DNA of 44,093 bases from Perkinsus olseni. Lineage: Eukaryota; Perkinsozoa; Perkinsida. This document shows, one piece after another, positions 1-11,160 of the stretch. The notes under the pieces were generated by a model, which worked only from the letters and a program-made list of their open reading frames with translations, had not been told where the DNA came from and made no database searches. The stretch is taken from positions 1 to 44,093 of the forward strand of contig JABANN010000277.1 in assembly GCA_013115125.1 (NCBI GenBank), given 5' to 3'. Numbering within the stretch: the stretch's first letter is position 1; every line of letters begins with the position of its first letter. Both the position numbers and the translations under genes were made by a program.

Positions 1-20
1 TACGATTATCCTGCGCGGTC

Positions 21-58
21 AATTTCGTGGCGCGTGACGAATTTCGTGGCGCGTGACG
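21..58. repeat. Tandem pair of a 19-base unit
   Basis: Two exact head-to-tail copies of the 19-mer AATTTCGTGGCGCGTGACG lie at 21-39 and 40-58. The same 19-mer occurs once more at 23628-23646, inside the coding sequence of the NBAS-like gene. No function is known to me. Confidence 0.85.
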
Positions 59-1968
59 CAAATTTGGCTGCGGTTACCGCCCTCGATAACGTGTAACGGT
101 TGTCCGTTTGCTCTCGATTTATCTGCTCATCGACAGCGTTATCCGTCCGCTCGATGTCGTTCCTCCCCGACCTACTCTAGGACGTCTATTGGAAAGCGAC
201 TCCGGCATTCCCTTCGCCTGAGAAGATCTCCTACAAGCATTTGGTCGAAGATTTGGCAAGGTTCTACGAGCAGTTGGCCCGTTTCCGCTCTCGCAATACC
301 ACGTCCGCTGATATCGAGGAAGTCGAGGATCAAGGTTAATGATGAAAGACGAGCTTATCGTGTGAGACTTTATTTCTGTCCGTTGAGTTCTGTAATTGAT
401 CGTCTAAAGATTTTTTATGAGTTCTCGTGAAGTCTATTTTTGCCGCTTGTCCGTTGTGATTCGGCGTTGGTTCGGTCCTGGTAGAGAGGAATGTTGTACC
501 AATGGCTAGACCATTGTGTGTCACTGTCCCCCTGTCCCAATTTTCGGCCCGAACGCAACCCTGTCCGCTGGATACTAAGCGTGCTGCAAGCTAAGCTATA
601 GTGGTAGTTCAATAGCTACAACGGACAACATAGGAACGATCGTATAAACGTATACTTGGTTTTGGCTCTTTGTACGTCCGCTTTCGTACAACATTGTCAC
701 TGCTACTTGCCGCGTCTTGAGTTACGTATAAGGAGTCACTGGTCCTACAGCATCTAGTTTAGCGCGCGCCCGTTTATCATCAGTCGCTACGACCAATATC
801 CCACAGTTTCGGATATCTGGCTCTTATCAGACTCTATTCAGCTAACGCGTGCTACCGTTGCTAGCGCTTTCAGATTCTATCTGACTGCACCCGATTGCGT
901 ATCGGATCTGAGTACTATCTGCGCTCAATTGAATCTTAAGCTTATTTTGTCGCGCTGAGTTCTGTGAAATCCATAGTAGAAATTCTTGTTACTACCATCT
1001 ACTGGTAGTCACTTTGCTATTATAAAGAGTCTGGAATCAGTGAACCAACTAGGATCGGTAAGCCTAGATCTGAATCCGAGGCTAGATCCATCGCTTCGTC
1101 CGATGACCGTGTTCTCGATGCTTCTCCCGTTGATCACAGTCATTCTCCCTCCGATTTATCTCGTGCTGTTACGCTACCGAAGGCCCCACACTGCTCACAG
1201 TCTGCGCATGTGGGCGCAAAAGGATGACACGTACCACTACAATGCCAATGACTGAGGTGGTGTATACCCTGCTTCTTGACTCGCTCCCCCTCGTGGCCGT
1301 TCGCTTCTCAGTTAGAATATCTAGCTGAACTTCGGCTCGACCTCTGTACTGATATAGTTTTAATTCTGTCATCGCCTGTCCGTTATATGTAGTGATGAGG
1401 CGCGGCTATTGTACGTGTGTATCTATTAGTCTGAGCAGCGTGCTGGCTCAGTTTGCCAACACCCGGGGTAGTTTCACTGCCTGCATCTAGGACGTACAAT
1501 CCCCAGCTGTTTGCGAATGGTGGGTCGATAACCGCAGATTAGATCGACAGAGCGGGACGAGTTGAGATAGCGAGTTTTGGATGGGTAAGGTCTGCGCTCT
1601 CCATGACACAAGGTGCATACCATCGTCGAATCCTGTGGAGGGTGGGGCTCGAGGGCGAAGCCAGTATTGGGGCCTGGTTGGCACCCCTGCACAGCGTGGG
1701 TCTCCAGTGTACCCTGGAACGAGGCCCACGTGTTCAAGACACGTGTACAGCCACAAGCGCAGTTCGCTAAGCCATGCTGAAGGTCCTCCATGTCAGAGTT
1801 ATACCGTGTGATCAACAAAGCTGTATGTCTATCGAAGCGCACTAGTCACGGGGAACCATAACAAATGAACAGTCCCGGAAGGTGACCTGAGCCGAGTTCC
1901 TAGGCGGGTCAAGTTGCAGGGTAGGACAGAAAGGCCCAACGCCGGAAGAGACAGTCGTGAACCGTGCC

Positions 1969-2038
1969 AGCTACTTGTGTCACACAAGTAGCTTTCGCTG
2001 GTCGGTGGATGGCACACAAGTTGTGTGCCAGCCACCGA
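1969..2038. repeat. Two adjacent hairpin-forming palindromes
   Basis: The first palindrome has perfect 12-base arms at 1969-1980 and 1982-1993 around one base. The second has 10-base arms at 2010-2019 and 2021-2030, extended by 7-base arms at 2002-2008 and 2032-2038 with a single mismatch between. The two differ in sequence apart from a shared CACACAAG core. Similar palindromes lie at 2286-2304 and 2490-2508. Confidence 0.8.
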
Positions 2039-3397
2039 GAAATGCTTGATAACAGCCGTCAAATATACTTGAGGTCCGGGTTCAAAACCACGTGAAAAGT
2101 TCCGCGAATCGCGACCATTGCTCTTTCCTTGTTGGAATTCCATTGGGAGATATTGTCTACTAGACAAGCTGTTAACTGGCAGTTAAGGAATGCTTGGGGT
2201 GCCGTTGCCTGTAAGTTTCAGACTGTAATTGAAGGCAGCAGTCGTGCTGCTTCTAGTGTGCGAACTCATATCTCTGGTTACCACAGTTACTGTAGTACAG
2301 TAACTGTAGTACAGTTGATGCGGCGGACGAAGGGTAGGTATTAGTGCGCTGACACAAATTCGCTGGAGTTCGAGCCCCACGCGCGCCATCCTGGGCCAAG
2401 GAAGCCTTCCAGCGGTTTTAGAGAGAGCCCTTGAGTATTGTGCGAAGTGCAGTATATTCCAAACGCGCACCTGGTTCGGGTGACCTGAAGTGCCACTTCC
2501 AGTGGCACGTTCTGCCCGCGGCCGTTCCTTACAAGTGTGCCAGGAGCTATCATGTGGCCCACTCAGCAACTGCTACTGTAGCACTGCTACTCTAGAGAGA
2601 CGAGCAATCCGGGACAGTCGGGTAATCCGAGTTGATAGACAGTCCAAGTTCCAGGGCAAACCGCCGGAGGTCTAGCTCCAAAAGAAGCAGCTGCGGAACC
2701 TCAAGCAGCCCTAGCAGTTTATCACGCAACAAACTGGATTGCACTTACATTAAGTGACTCGATCCCTTGAGTAACAGGACGTTGTGGGGTCCTCCAGGAA
2801 TAGAGTGCGTGGCGGGTGGCGCATCGATTAGGCGCAGCCAGGCCGCACGATCGATAGGTAGACAGAAGACTGGCACATACCGCAAAGGTCTGATAGTTCT
2901 TCTTTCACAATCCAAGCGTCGATAACAATAACATCCTGTGGCGCACTTTGATACCAATCCGCACAAACGGGCCTCGCTGGATTCATCGGGTTGAAGCGAT
3001 ACTCCCTCGAGTTAATTAGGAGGCAAGCGCCCGTAGTGGACCAAGCTCGTACGTACCTGACCCACTCGGTCTCATAGCAGAGAACAGGACACCATATGGA
3101 TCGAGTAGCTTAAGAGTAGAGCGACCCAGCAAGGCCGATGAACATACAGTCCAACATACAGTCCGAATATATTGTACTGTCGAACTTCAATCATGCGCTA
3201 ATATTCCCATTCCAACCTCTGTATTTTCAGGAGACAATGGCGCTGAGTACGCAGAACTGCTAGCTGCTCCACCGAGCATACGTGCTGTACGTACAAATGA
3301 CGCCCTTCACAATCCAAATAAGCAGACTCACTTTTGCTGTCGATCTCCGTCATGTGCCTGACCTTCGTTTTCCTTTCGTCTTCAGTGTCTTTACTCA

Positions 3398-3796
3398 ATG
3401 CAACTCATCTCCACTATCACGACTACGGTAGGGTTCCTCCTACCTTGGCTATCAGCCGCTGACCCTACCCCTGGAATTTACACCAGATGCATGGGTCTGC
3501 GTCATTCGGCCAATCTCGCAGCTATTGAACTAACGGGAAAGGGAATTACTTTCCACTTCGAAGACATTCACCAGCTTGATACCGATGCGGCGACCTTTGG
3601 CAAGTACCCCTACGCTGTCTATTATGGATCCTTGGTGGCCCCTCAGTTGATCGGAATTGCCCCTGATGAATTATTCACACGAGCAGCCGTCGGAGGCCTT
3701 ACAAGCAGTAGCCTACACTCCATCCGGGTGGATCCGCAAGGCAGGTTGAATGTGGTGCACGCCACGGGTACTCAGATCTACTGTTTAAAATATTAA
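3398..3796 (+). CDS. Small secreted protein, intact member of a local family
   Basis: Single-exon gene for a 132-residue protein of unknown function. Residues 1-21 form a signal peptide: a hydrophobic run with TVGFLLPWL, then a small-residue cleavage site near SAAD. The mature part of about 110 residues is acidic to neutral with two cysteines, one just after the signal (TRC) and one four residues from the end (IYCLKY), which could pair. Two further copies at 5929 and 12244 align along the whole length, including the FHFEDIHQ-type and GGLTSxSL segments, so this is a real protein family. The bases before the ATG are also shared between copies (a pyrimidine-rich run, then GTCTTTACTCAATGCAACTC), which supports the start. 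I do not recognise the family. It is probably lineage-specific and exported. Confidence 0.75.
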   Translation: MQLISTITTTVGFLLPWLSAADPTPGIYTRCMGLRHSANLAAIELTGKGITFHFEDIHQLDTDAATFGKYPYAVYYGSLVAPQLIGIAPDELFTRAAVGGLTSSSLHSIRVDPQGRLNVVHATGTQIYCLKY

Positions 3797-3811
3797 TAGA
3801 GATTCTTTATG

Positions 3812-3850
3812 ACTTCTCTATTAGAGAAGTTCTCTATTAATAAGAGAACT
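3812..3850. repeat. Palindromic insertion just after the secreted-protein gene
   Basis: Arms ACTTCTCTA / TAGAGAAGT (3812-3820, 3822-3830) are followed by AGTTCTCT / AGAGAACT (3828-3835, 3843-3850). The other two gene copies lack this block between their stop codon and the shared downstream sequence. Confidence 0.75.
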
Positions 3851-3859
3851 CTCTCTAAG

Positions 3860-4456
3860 AGAACTGGTTTTGATGTACGATATTATTTGCCGATGGTAGG
3901 CCGTGAGTGAACCTCCGTCGCCTGCGATTGCCAATTTTCTCACTTACGTCGTGTGGTGAATAGTCGCCAATTTATGGCAATTTTCATTCCTCTCGTAGGA
4001 GACTCTCCTACGGAGAGGCATTCTGTCAGAGAATGCCAAAATTCTATCAGAGGATGCCATTCTATCAGAGGATGCCACAGCTCCTCGAGACTCAGTCGAT
4101 ACTAATCAAGGATGTCCAATCTGCTTCGGCGAATACCTTATTCACCCTCGTCTTTCATACTTCATCTTAGTTCTCTGTGAAAGAGCCAGATCGAAAAGAC
4201 GGTCTTCAAATTCTCTTTAAGTTTTGCGTTGTCCTGAACGACGGAGTCTCAGATCTCGACGAGCTAGAGATGAAGCGCCAAACAGGGAGTCAAGGCGGAA
4301 TGAAGGGTTGGAGTCAGTCCGATGTTCCACCAGGGGCCCGAGTGCTAGATCACCGCTCAAGTGGTCCCAACTTGTCCGTCACCGAAGATATGGTCATGCA
4401 TAGGAAACTTCTCCAGGAGAAGTCCGCGCACGGCGAGCTTGGTGAACGACCGTGTT
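3860..4456 (+). pseudogene. Downstream conserved block of the duplicated unit, copy 1
   Basis: Sequence shared with copies at about 6280-6600, 12665-12990 and 9500-10140. In frame it reads as pieces of a second peptide around a core like FYxRMSQLLG, then SQSxLTKDV. The piece at 4177-4458 continues as an acidic and basic stretch of about 90 codons that has no ATG at its head. In this copy the frame is interrupted, so the block is either a decayed second gene or an untranslated tail of the unit. The clearest open version is at 9886-10287. Function unknown. Confidence 0.4.
4020..4076. repeat. 18-base tandem repeat
   Basis: Two exact copies of ATTCTATCAGAGGATGCC (4041-4058 and 4059-4076) follow a degenerate third at 4020-4037. 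The paralogous units at 12.8 kb and 9.9 kb hold only one copy, so the expansion is local to this unit. Confidence 0.85.
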
Positions 4457-4968
4457 AAACCCAAAGATTGAACTCTTCTGATCGGATCGGAATCTCGGTA
4501 TCCTCACTCGGTAAGGCTAACCGGTTAGGCCGAGTTACGTGGTGAAGGTTGGCGTAACCTTGTGAGATCTCAAGGAAATCTGAATCTGCTGAAGTTGCCG
4601 GGTATTGGCGATAACACAAAGAGGTATCGGAATCTCCGATTCGTTAGGGGATGCCATTAATCAAAGGTAGACGAGTATAAAAAGTTGGGCTAAGAATTTG
4701 AGTGATCGCGAGTTTCCCCATACAAGGACTGTGTTAGGTGCTCCAGTTGAGTCTAACACAAGAGTGAAAGGAGCCGCCAAGGAAGCCTTGAATATGCGTG
4801 CAGCTGTGTAGTCAGCATAGCCTGTGGCAAAGCAGCGCAACTATAAAGACAACACGGAGGATACCATTCTCCGCCATTAACATCATCACGCATTAGGCAG
4901 CATTTAAGCAACAATACTCAGTAGCTCATTTCCTTATGAATGAGCACATGTACAAGGCTATACATCGC

Positions 4969-4997
4969 TATATACTATATAGCCTATATAGTATATA
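4969..4997. repeat. A+T palindrome with perfect 14-base arms
   Basis: TATATACTATATAG at 4969-4982 is the exact reverse complement of 4984-4997, with one base between them. Confidence 0.85.
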
Positions 4998-5082
4998 AGC
5001 TATAACAACTCTGCATGACAACTGTCGGACAGTTGCTGTCCCTACCTGAGAGACAACAACTGTTCTCGAAAGATCTGTCCCG

Positions 5083-5150
5083 AGGGGAATTGCGTCCTCC
5101 GAGGACGCGATCCCCTAGGAACAGAGGTGACGAGGATCGTCCTCGTCACC
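5083..5150. repeat. Two G+C-rich hairpins side by side
   Basis: The first has arms 5083-5099 and 5101-5116, with a GCGTCCTC / GAGGACGC core. The second has perfect 11-base arms GGTGACGAGGA / TCCTCGTCACC at 5126-5136 and 5140-5150 with a 3-base loop. They differ in sequence from each other and from the A+T palindrome just upstream. Confidence 0.85.
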
Positions 5151-5928
5151 GTAGGCCCGCAGCAGCTCCATTCACCATGTCACCGTGACTACACGGCAGA
5201 GGCGAACAAGTGCAAGTAGCAGGGAAATGACTGAGGCGTTCCTATCATGGCGTCAGTTGCAAAGGAGATACGATCATCTTCGAGGACTCCCATCATGGGA
5301 GCAGCGAAGGAAGGGAGAAATAGCCGTCATGGTGACGCCGTCACCGCGAGTGTCACAGTAGAAGACAGATGTCCCGGACATCATCCGGAAGGACCCACCT
5401 GGGACCTGGTGAAGCCCGGCCGCTAGAAGGCTTGGATATACGGTTCGGCATGCATCGGTGGCCGAGGCGTTAGAGTATCCCTTCGAGTGAGGCGGGGGGC
5501 ATGATCTGCGACCCTGACAGTTCGGTCCCCAGATTTACCATTCGCTAGCATCGCGACACGGTGTCACTCCCGTTGTCTGCATCATTGTTTCCTGATGCTC
5601 TCTCCATGAATGCACTTTCAACGGCAGTAGATGGTTAGAATGGTAAATTGTAATCTTTTTGGGCTATATCCCAACCCGTTACCACCTTTCTCGTTATTGG
5701 TCCACCCGGGAAGGGCGATATTATCGTTTAGTCGCTGTGACCAGTGCGCAACGGTGGCGCACAAGCTCATGCGTGCGCGTTGGCCCACAGTATGCGACGC
5801 GATCGATTACGATGTAGCGTAAAACAGGCCAAACACGTGATCAGTCCTATTTTGCCGCACATAGTTTACGAATGCCGAGTTGCACGCCCGTAACTTCGTC
5901 CACCTGTCTTCTTCAGTGCCTTTAACCA

Positions 5929-6268
5929 ATGCAACTCTTCTCCACTGTCATTGCTACGGTAGGATTTCTCCTACCTTCGCTATCAGCCCCTGACGTGACT
6001 CCTGGGTTCTATATTAGATGCCCAGGTCTGCCTGCTCTGTCCAGTCTCGCTGCTGTGGTTCTCACCGGGAGTGAAGTCACTTGCCCTTTAAGACATCCCC
6101 CACTTTGATACCGATGAGACGCCCTTTGGCTCGTACCGTTACAGTGTCCGTCACAGAAGTTTTGGCTACAAGCAGTAGCCCACACTCCATCTCGGTGCTC
6201 AGCAAGGCAGGTTGCTGGTGAGAAACCTGAATAGGTATCCCGGGGCTACCGAGTTTCACTGTCGTTAA
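5929..6268 (+). pseudogene. Decayed copy 2 of the secreted-protein gene
   Basis: It starts like the intact copy (ATG at 5929, signal peptide with TVGFLLPSL, then FYIRCPGL). The frame is lost after about 50 residues and stops at 6106-6108. The remaining homology, in other frames, reaches a C-terminal HCR-stop at 6266-6268. An internal segment present in the intact copy is missing. The upstream flank back to about 5500 matches the flank of copy 3 (from about 11800), so the duplicated unit includes the promoter region. This is a host gene relic, not a mobile element. Confidence 0.65.
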
Positions 6269-6279
6269 TGAGAGAGCTC

Positions 6280-6614
6280 TGGCTTCGGTGTATGATACTA
6301 TTCGGCAATGGTGGGCTGTGAGTAACTTTCGGTCGTCTACGACTACCAACTTTGCTATTTTGAATCCGTTATGTGGCGGACCATCACCAATTGATGTGGG
6401 TTCTGAAGATCTCCGACCGAGAGACATTCTATCAGAGGATATCACAGCTTCTCGAGAGTCGGTCGCTGCTGATGAAGGATGTCAAGTCTGCTTTTGCGAA
6501 TGCTTTCATTTCACCGTCGATCTCGATACTCAATCTTTGGCTTTTGTGAATGAGAGCAAGACGCCCTCATCGATCCCGCTGACGGGAGAAGTCCTCTCCT
6601 TAGGACTAGGCTAG
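6280..6614 (+). pseudogene. Downstream conserved block of the duplicated unit, copy 2
   Basis: A 108-codon open stretch beginning at 6288 aligns in its second half with the block at 9886-10140, through a cysteine-bearing core CQVCF followed by EC. Ahead of that the similarity lies only at DNA level. It could be a small peptide gene or a tail of the secreted-protein unit. It ends at a short palindrome (6602-6618). Confidence 0.35.
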
Positions 6615-6719
6615 TCCTTAGCCAATTACGGAGAGAAGCCGCGTTGATTCTATTAAATAGAATCTATTTCATGACTTTCGCGGGATATTGAATAGTTATT
6701 TTTCATCTTCTCCCGCCAT

Positions 6720-8400
6720 ATGCCTACTGCTCTCGTTGGTATCATCCTACCCCTCTGTCTCGGTGTCGCAGTCGTTGGGATGCTCGTCGATGACGTGCCA
6801 GGAGCCCCTGGAGGATTTGATAGCGACAAGCTGAAGCCCATTCCCAGCACGTGTCTCGAGGGCTTTCTATCCCCTGCGTTCGATATGTAAGTTCAACCTC
6901 TGCGGTGCCCCCCTGTCACTTCAGTAGTGACTTGAGGAGCTCAAGTGATACTCTGCAATGGAACTTCATCCTCAGGAACGAATGCCTCCCAGTATTATGG
7001 AACCAAATGGTGGTGAGTGCAGCCACCTCGAAGCTAAATGAGGAGCTCAAGCGACTGAAGTAAGAAGAAGTTCGATGCCGTTGTGAGCTGCATCCATGCA
7101 GAAAGGAATACTGTTTTCTCAGGCGAGACGTCAGCGCCGAGACCTACTACTCAGTCGAGCTCTACAATGTGGTTGTGACGAACAAAGGTGAGCCTGATAT
7201 GAATGGACTCCACTTAGTGGGGTTAGCTCTCCTTTCCTGCGGTTTGACGACCGCCTTCAGTCCTGAAGACTAAAGCTTAGCCCTAAGGCCTATGACCGTC
7301 TACTTATGTCTCCCGTGTTAGGTGCAACTCACATGAGTCAGCTCCGTGTACTCCCTCAAGACTACACAATCCACACCGTTATAACTGAGCCTCGGCAAGA
7401 CCAGTCAGCCGACGCTCCTGAGTTCAGTGTCCGCGTTATCGACGACGTGCTGGTGGCCAATAGAAGACGCGCTGCGACTAACACGTCGTCAGTTCCTAGG
7501 AGGACGCAAACTACTGGCATCCCAGAAAGTGAGAAGTTTAGCTTCGACATGAAGGTCTCTGAGAGTCTCACTCTAACACGCTCTTATTATCGCCACCTCC
7601 CCCCCAAGGGTGTCGAGGTTAGGGGTATACTCATACAGTATCATGGTTGGGGTGAAACATGTGAGTCATGGGAGGCGTACTCCAAGACTACTGCCATCGC
7701 TGATGAGTATGGCCTCATATTGATCACTGCCTGTGGTAGTAACTATGGATGGCTTTCAACCTTCGCCGCAGACGTTCACGGATGGAATGCCGGTACATGC
7801 TGCCTTCAGAACAAAGACATCGACGATGTGGAGTACACGAAGACTATCATCAAGAGGGAGAATACGAATAATTTGCCCGTCTATGGTTATGGTTACAGTA
7901 ATGGTGGTATGATGGTGGAAGCACTACTGTGTCATAAGGTCATCCAGAGCGCGGTGTCAGTAAACGGTGTATTGGCCCTGCCTCCTGGTCTGCGAGGATC
8001 TTTCGGGACTTGCTCGAAGTTGTACAAGGATGGTTCCCTGGGCCCGAAGCCTTTGGCGCCGAGAGTGGCGAGCGTGCACTGTCTTGATGATGAATATGTT
8101 CCCTACGAAGGCTCTTCTTTGTATGAAGGGTGGTTCTACGGGACATATTTCCCGAGGACTGACAGAGACCTCAGACGCTGGGCTAGTAGGATCGGGTGCG
8201 AAGACGACGTCACTACCAAGAACAAGATCAACGAGTGGATAACACTGAAAGAGTGGCAGTGCCCGGCAGAGGAGAGGGTCGCCTTAGTAAAGAGGTTTGA
8301 GTGTAAAAGGCATAATAAACACTCACCGCATAGTGTCGTCAGAACCGCTGACTTCGACCCTGCCGAGTGGGCGGTGAGATTCTTCCTTAGCGAAGATTAG
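6720..8400 (+). CDS. Secreted alpha/beta-hydrolase, esterase / PHB-depolymerase (LpqC) type, 4 exons
   Basis: I model exons 6720-6886, 6925-7059, 7102-7187 and 7322-8400 (1467 bases, 488 residues). Phases agree at every junction, and the first two introns are 38 and 42 bases. The third (134 bases) is less certain, and the frame also opens at an ATG at 7306. Residues 1-20 are hydrophobic and look like a signal peptide. The last exon carries the hydrolase fold: YHGWGE near the oxyanion strand, WNAGTCC, the nucleophile elbow GYSNGG (Ser codon 7897-7899), the acid in HCLDDEYVPY (Asp codons 8086-8091) and a likely catalytic His in SPHS (codon 8329-8331). Family members cleave ester bonds in polyesters or feruloylated polysaccharides. 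Substrate and secretion here are inferred. It sits between two copies of the secreted-protein unit, but nothing links their functions. Confidence 0.75.
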
Positions 8401-9480
8401 GTATCTCATTGCTAGCATCAAATGCCGCCTCGGTCCTACTGGCTACTCAGTCCAACTTTTCTTCACAGGCGACAAATTCCTGTGCTATGCTCATCAATTT
8501 ATTAATGTACCCATCGAAATGTATTCCTATCTGTTGCCACCGCGTGTCACACCTTGACCTAACCGATGCTTCATAGCATAGGCATTTTTTTGATGGTCGC
8601 ATTGGCTCCGAGAGAGACTCTCTCAGAGAGCGCCAAGTGGTTAACACAGCAGGTTGATGGATATGATACCCTTTTTTATTTCTTCATTATCGCCACTGCA
8701 GCTGAGTGAATGGCAGGTTGTAGGTTCCGATAATCGGAATCCGATTCAGAGTGTATGACGTTTTTCGCTCGCTCGTTGTGGCTGCTTTGCTTGAGCCGAG
8801 CCACGGCCATTTTCCCTATTTTGCGTAAATCAAGTCCGAGTCGTAGTAGACCCATTTTCAGGCCCAGGCCTCAGTAGTTAGCTGACCATTGACGATATAT
8901 GCCATGTGAGTCCCGCCAAAGCCGCGAGCCCCAGTTCTAACCTCGCGACTCCTCGCTGTTGAGTATATTCCGCTGATCGTATCTTGCTCCCTGAGAAGCT
9001 GAGGTGGAGCTAAGCTAGGTAGCGGCCGGTAAGAAGACAGCATATGGGAGATTGGCTTCCAGATGGCAAAACCCGGGTGTTGCGTTCTCATTGTGAACTT
9101 CTCAATCAGCCAGTCTCATATCATTGTGCACCGTCCGGCCTTGTTGCCTCTTGAACATCCACTGGGCCGGGCTTAGTGAGCCCTTCTCGATCGAAACTAG
9201 GGCCGGGCTGGCTATCCACTCCACGAGTGTGACCCAGAATGGCTCGATGGCGTACGTCCCCGTGTCACCGCGACACTGTCACGATGCTTGCCGATGCATC
9301 TCTTACGGTGTCTCCCTCACTAGCAGGCTGCTAGTAGCAGCTATGCCGCTCCTGTCGATTGGACTTGCACACCAATACGGGGTGGTCACTGATACGGCTA
9401 ATGTCCGCACGCACGGAGTCACAGCACTAAGTGTAGTGGCACTGCATAAACAGTGCCACCGCACTATGGTACAGTGAGAG
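8401..9480. other. Region without a supported gene
   Basis: Short open frames on both strands show no motif or splice pattern I trust. A palindrome with 9-base arms (9436-9444 and 9451-9459) lies near the right end. Confidence 0.4.
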
Positions 9481-9499
9481 TGTCCCGATAATATTAGAA

Positions 9500-10290
9500 G
9501 AGGTCATCCTCAAATTCTTCAAGTTTCGTGTTGTCACTCTGGATCTCAGGTCTCGACAGGTCATAAGTTTTGACTCAAAACCTGATTGCTGATGACCAGT
9601 CAATCAACGCGAAGTGAAGGGTGGGAGTCAGTCCGATGGTCCACCCGGAACCCGAATGTTCCAGGGTGCCGCCTTAAGAAGGCCCCCCTCGTGAATAAGC
9701 CGGCTCCACGGCAGAACATGTAGTGTTGTAGAGTACAAAAAAGTAGCGACGATGAGATCGGGCGAGGGCTAGTTACAATATTAGCCGGCCGGCAGACTAG
9801 AAGAAGCAGTATGTACCCCGTAGAGTAGCGGTGTTTGTCAGTTGATTGCGTGCCCCTCGTTAAAGTTTTTTTCTTAAGTAGTTAGGTGTGCTGGGGTAGA
9901 CAATTTTTTCCTTTCGAAGGAGAGGCATTCTATAAGAGGATGTCACAACTCCTCGGGAGTCAGTCGCTGCTAACGAAGGATGTCAAGTGCCAGGTCTGCT
10001 TTGGCGAATGCCTTCATGTCACCCTCCATCTTAATACTCGAACTCGTGAATGGGAGCAAAACGCCCTCATCGATTCGCTGACGGGAAAGGTTATTCTCAA
10101 ACTCTTCAAGTTTGGTGTTGTTACTCTACGTGAAGCCACTGACTACGGGGATTACGATTTTGGGCGGTGGCCGCGACGACAGTGGCTGAAGAAAGGCAAA
10201 GGGAACTCGGGGATAGCCACGACGTCTTCTATGCCTAGGCGCAGACCAGCCACCGTGAGTCCTGCGGCTTTGACTGCCGTATCTTAAAGA
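9500..10290 (+). pseudogene. Fourth, partial copy of the duplicated unit
   Basis: 9500-9665 matches the part of copy 1 near 4190-4360. 9886-10140 matches the downstream block shared by all units and holds its longest open version (9886-10287, 133 codons), with FYKRMSQLLG, then CQVCFGEC, then a run ending KLFKFGVVTL. The secreted-protein gene itself is absent. The order of the two parts is swapped compared with copy 1, and the KLFKFGVV segment is present twice (9510-9540 and 10085-10135), so this unit is rearranged. The first codon at 9886 is an ATG, but I cannot tell whether it is used. Confidence 0.4.
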
Positions 10291-10507
10291 TACATTGACC
10301 GGCTCACGCAGAAGCTGCGGAACCGCTCAAATCGCTACCAAGGAAATATGATGGCAAACTGACAGGCGAAAGGTGTCTTCGATTCACGTGTCTCGCAGAA
10401 CCGCCTCTCTTTCGTCGAAAACGAAATATCACGGTAACAGGAAATTACAACTCGACGCCGATCAGTTACGAAAAAATGCATCCGTCCTGGCTAGGGCTCT
10501 GATCAGT

Positions 10508-11160
10508 TATATTCGGTCATCCCGCACTCACCGGCCTCCGGCGTAGAGCCACACAAGTGACAGATGACAGTCCATATGCACATCGCACGACTCACACCGT
10601 CATCTCCGGCTGGTTCGGATATATACATCCGCGGGCCAGTACGGCGTATCTTAGGTTGAAGGACAGCTGATACGGACAACCTTCCTTCGGTGCCCGTCAA
10701 CCAAGCGGCTCGCTATACCCCACGTCTTTTGATCCGGATCCGCACGATATTCTTCTATCATAGTATCACGGAGCTTCATAGCTCGATGCAGCTGCCTGTT
10801 GTGCACACAGGCCTGTATCAGGTACGTATACCTGAGGATCCACCATCACCGCCGCCGCCACATCCTCAATTTGTGGAACGTCAACGCTTATACAAGAACG
10901 TTGGCTCGGAAGCTGTAGGCCCTATAGAGGCCCTCAACGGTTAAGGACCGTCCTCAACGGGATGGTTGAGGCTCAGCCATATTGAAAGCCTCCAACAGGC
11001 TGTTGGAGGCTGTTGGCAACAGCCCCCCCCCACCCTTACTAGTAACTCCACCGAGATCGACAACTTATAATTACCCGCTGACGCGTTCAACCGAAAGCGC
11101 ACTCCTAGGGCGACTAGCTCACTTCCAAGGCTTGGTGCTACTTGATTCGCCCTCATTTCA
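10508..11160 (-). pseudogene. Partial duplicate of the PPR gene's 3' end
   Basis: On the minus strand this matches the functional gene from the end of exon 17 (EMRANQVAP) through exon 20, with introns kept in place, so it arose by DNA duplication and not from mRNA. The exon 19 part still reads as a helical repeat (YLIQACVHNRQLHRAMKL). The exon 18 part is broken by two insertions, each of which makes a hairpin (10939-10976 and 10988-11010), and the exon 20 part has an in-frame stop. There is no 5' half of the gene nearby. It sits about 4.3 kb from the matching part of the parent, in the same orientation. Confidence 0.8.

Larger units (their letters stand above)
1..3100. other. Region with no recognisable gene
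   Basis: I see no reading frame here with protein-like character, recognisable motif or splice pattern. Open frames are short and overlap on both strands, as expected by chance. The stretch does carry a tandem 19-base repeat at its left end and several strong short palindromes, listed separately. Confidence 0.5.
4460..5500. other. Non-coding spacer rich in hairpins
   Basis: No convincing gene. The stretch holds three strong palindromes (4969-4997, 5083-5116, 5126-5150) and A+T-rich patches near 4960-5000. Nothing here looks like an RNA gene I can name. Confidence 0.45.

Noticed and set aside
3198-3398. Minus-strand frame just upstream of the intact secreted gene
   Set aside because: Lies over the conserved 5' flank of the duplicated unit and is not preserved in the other copies.
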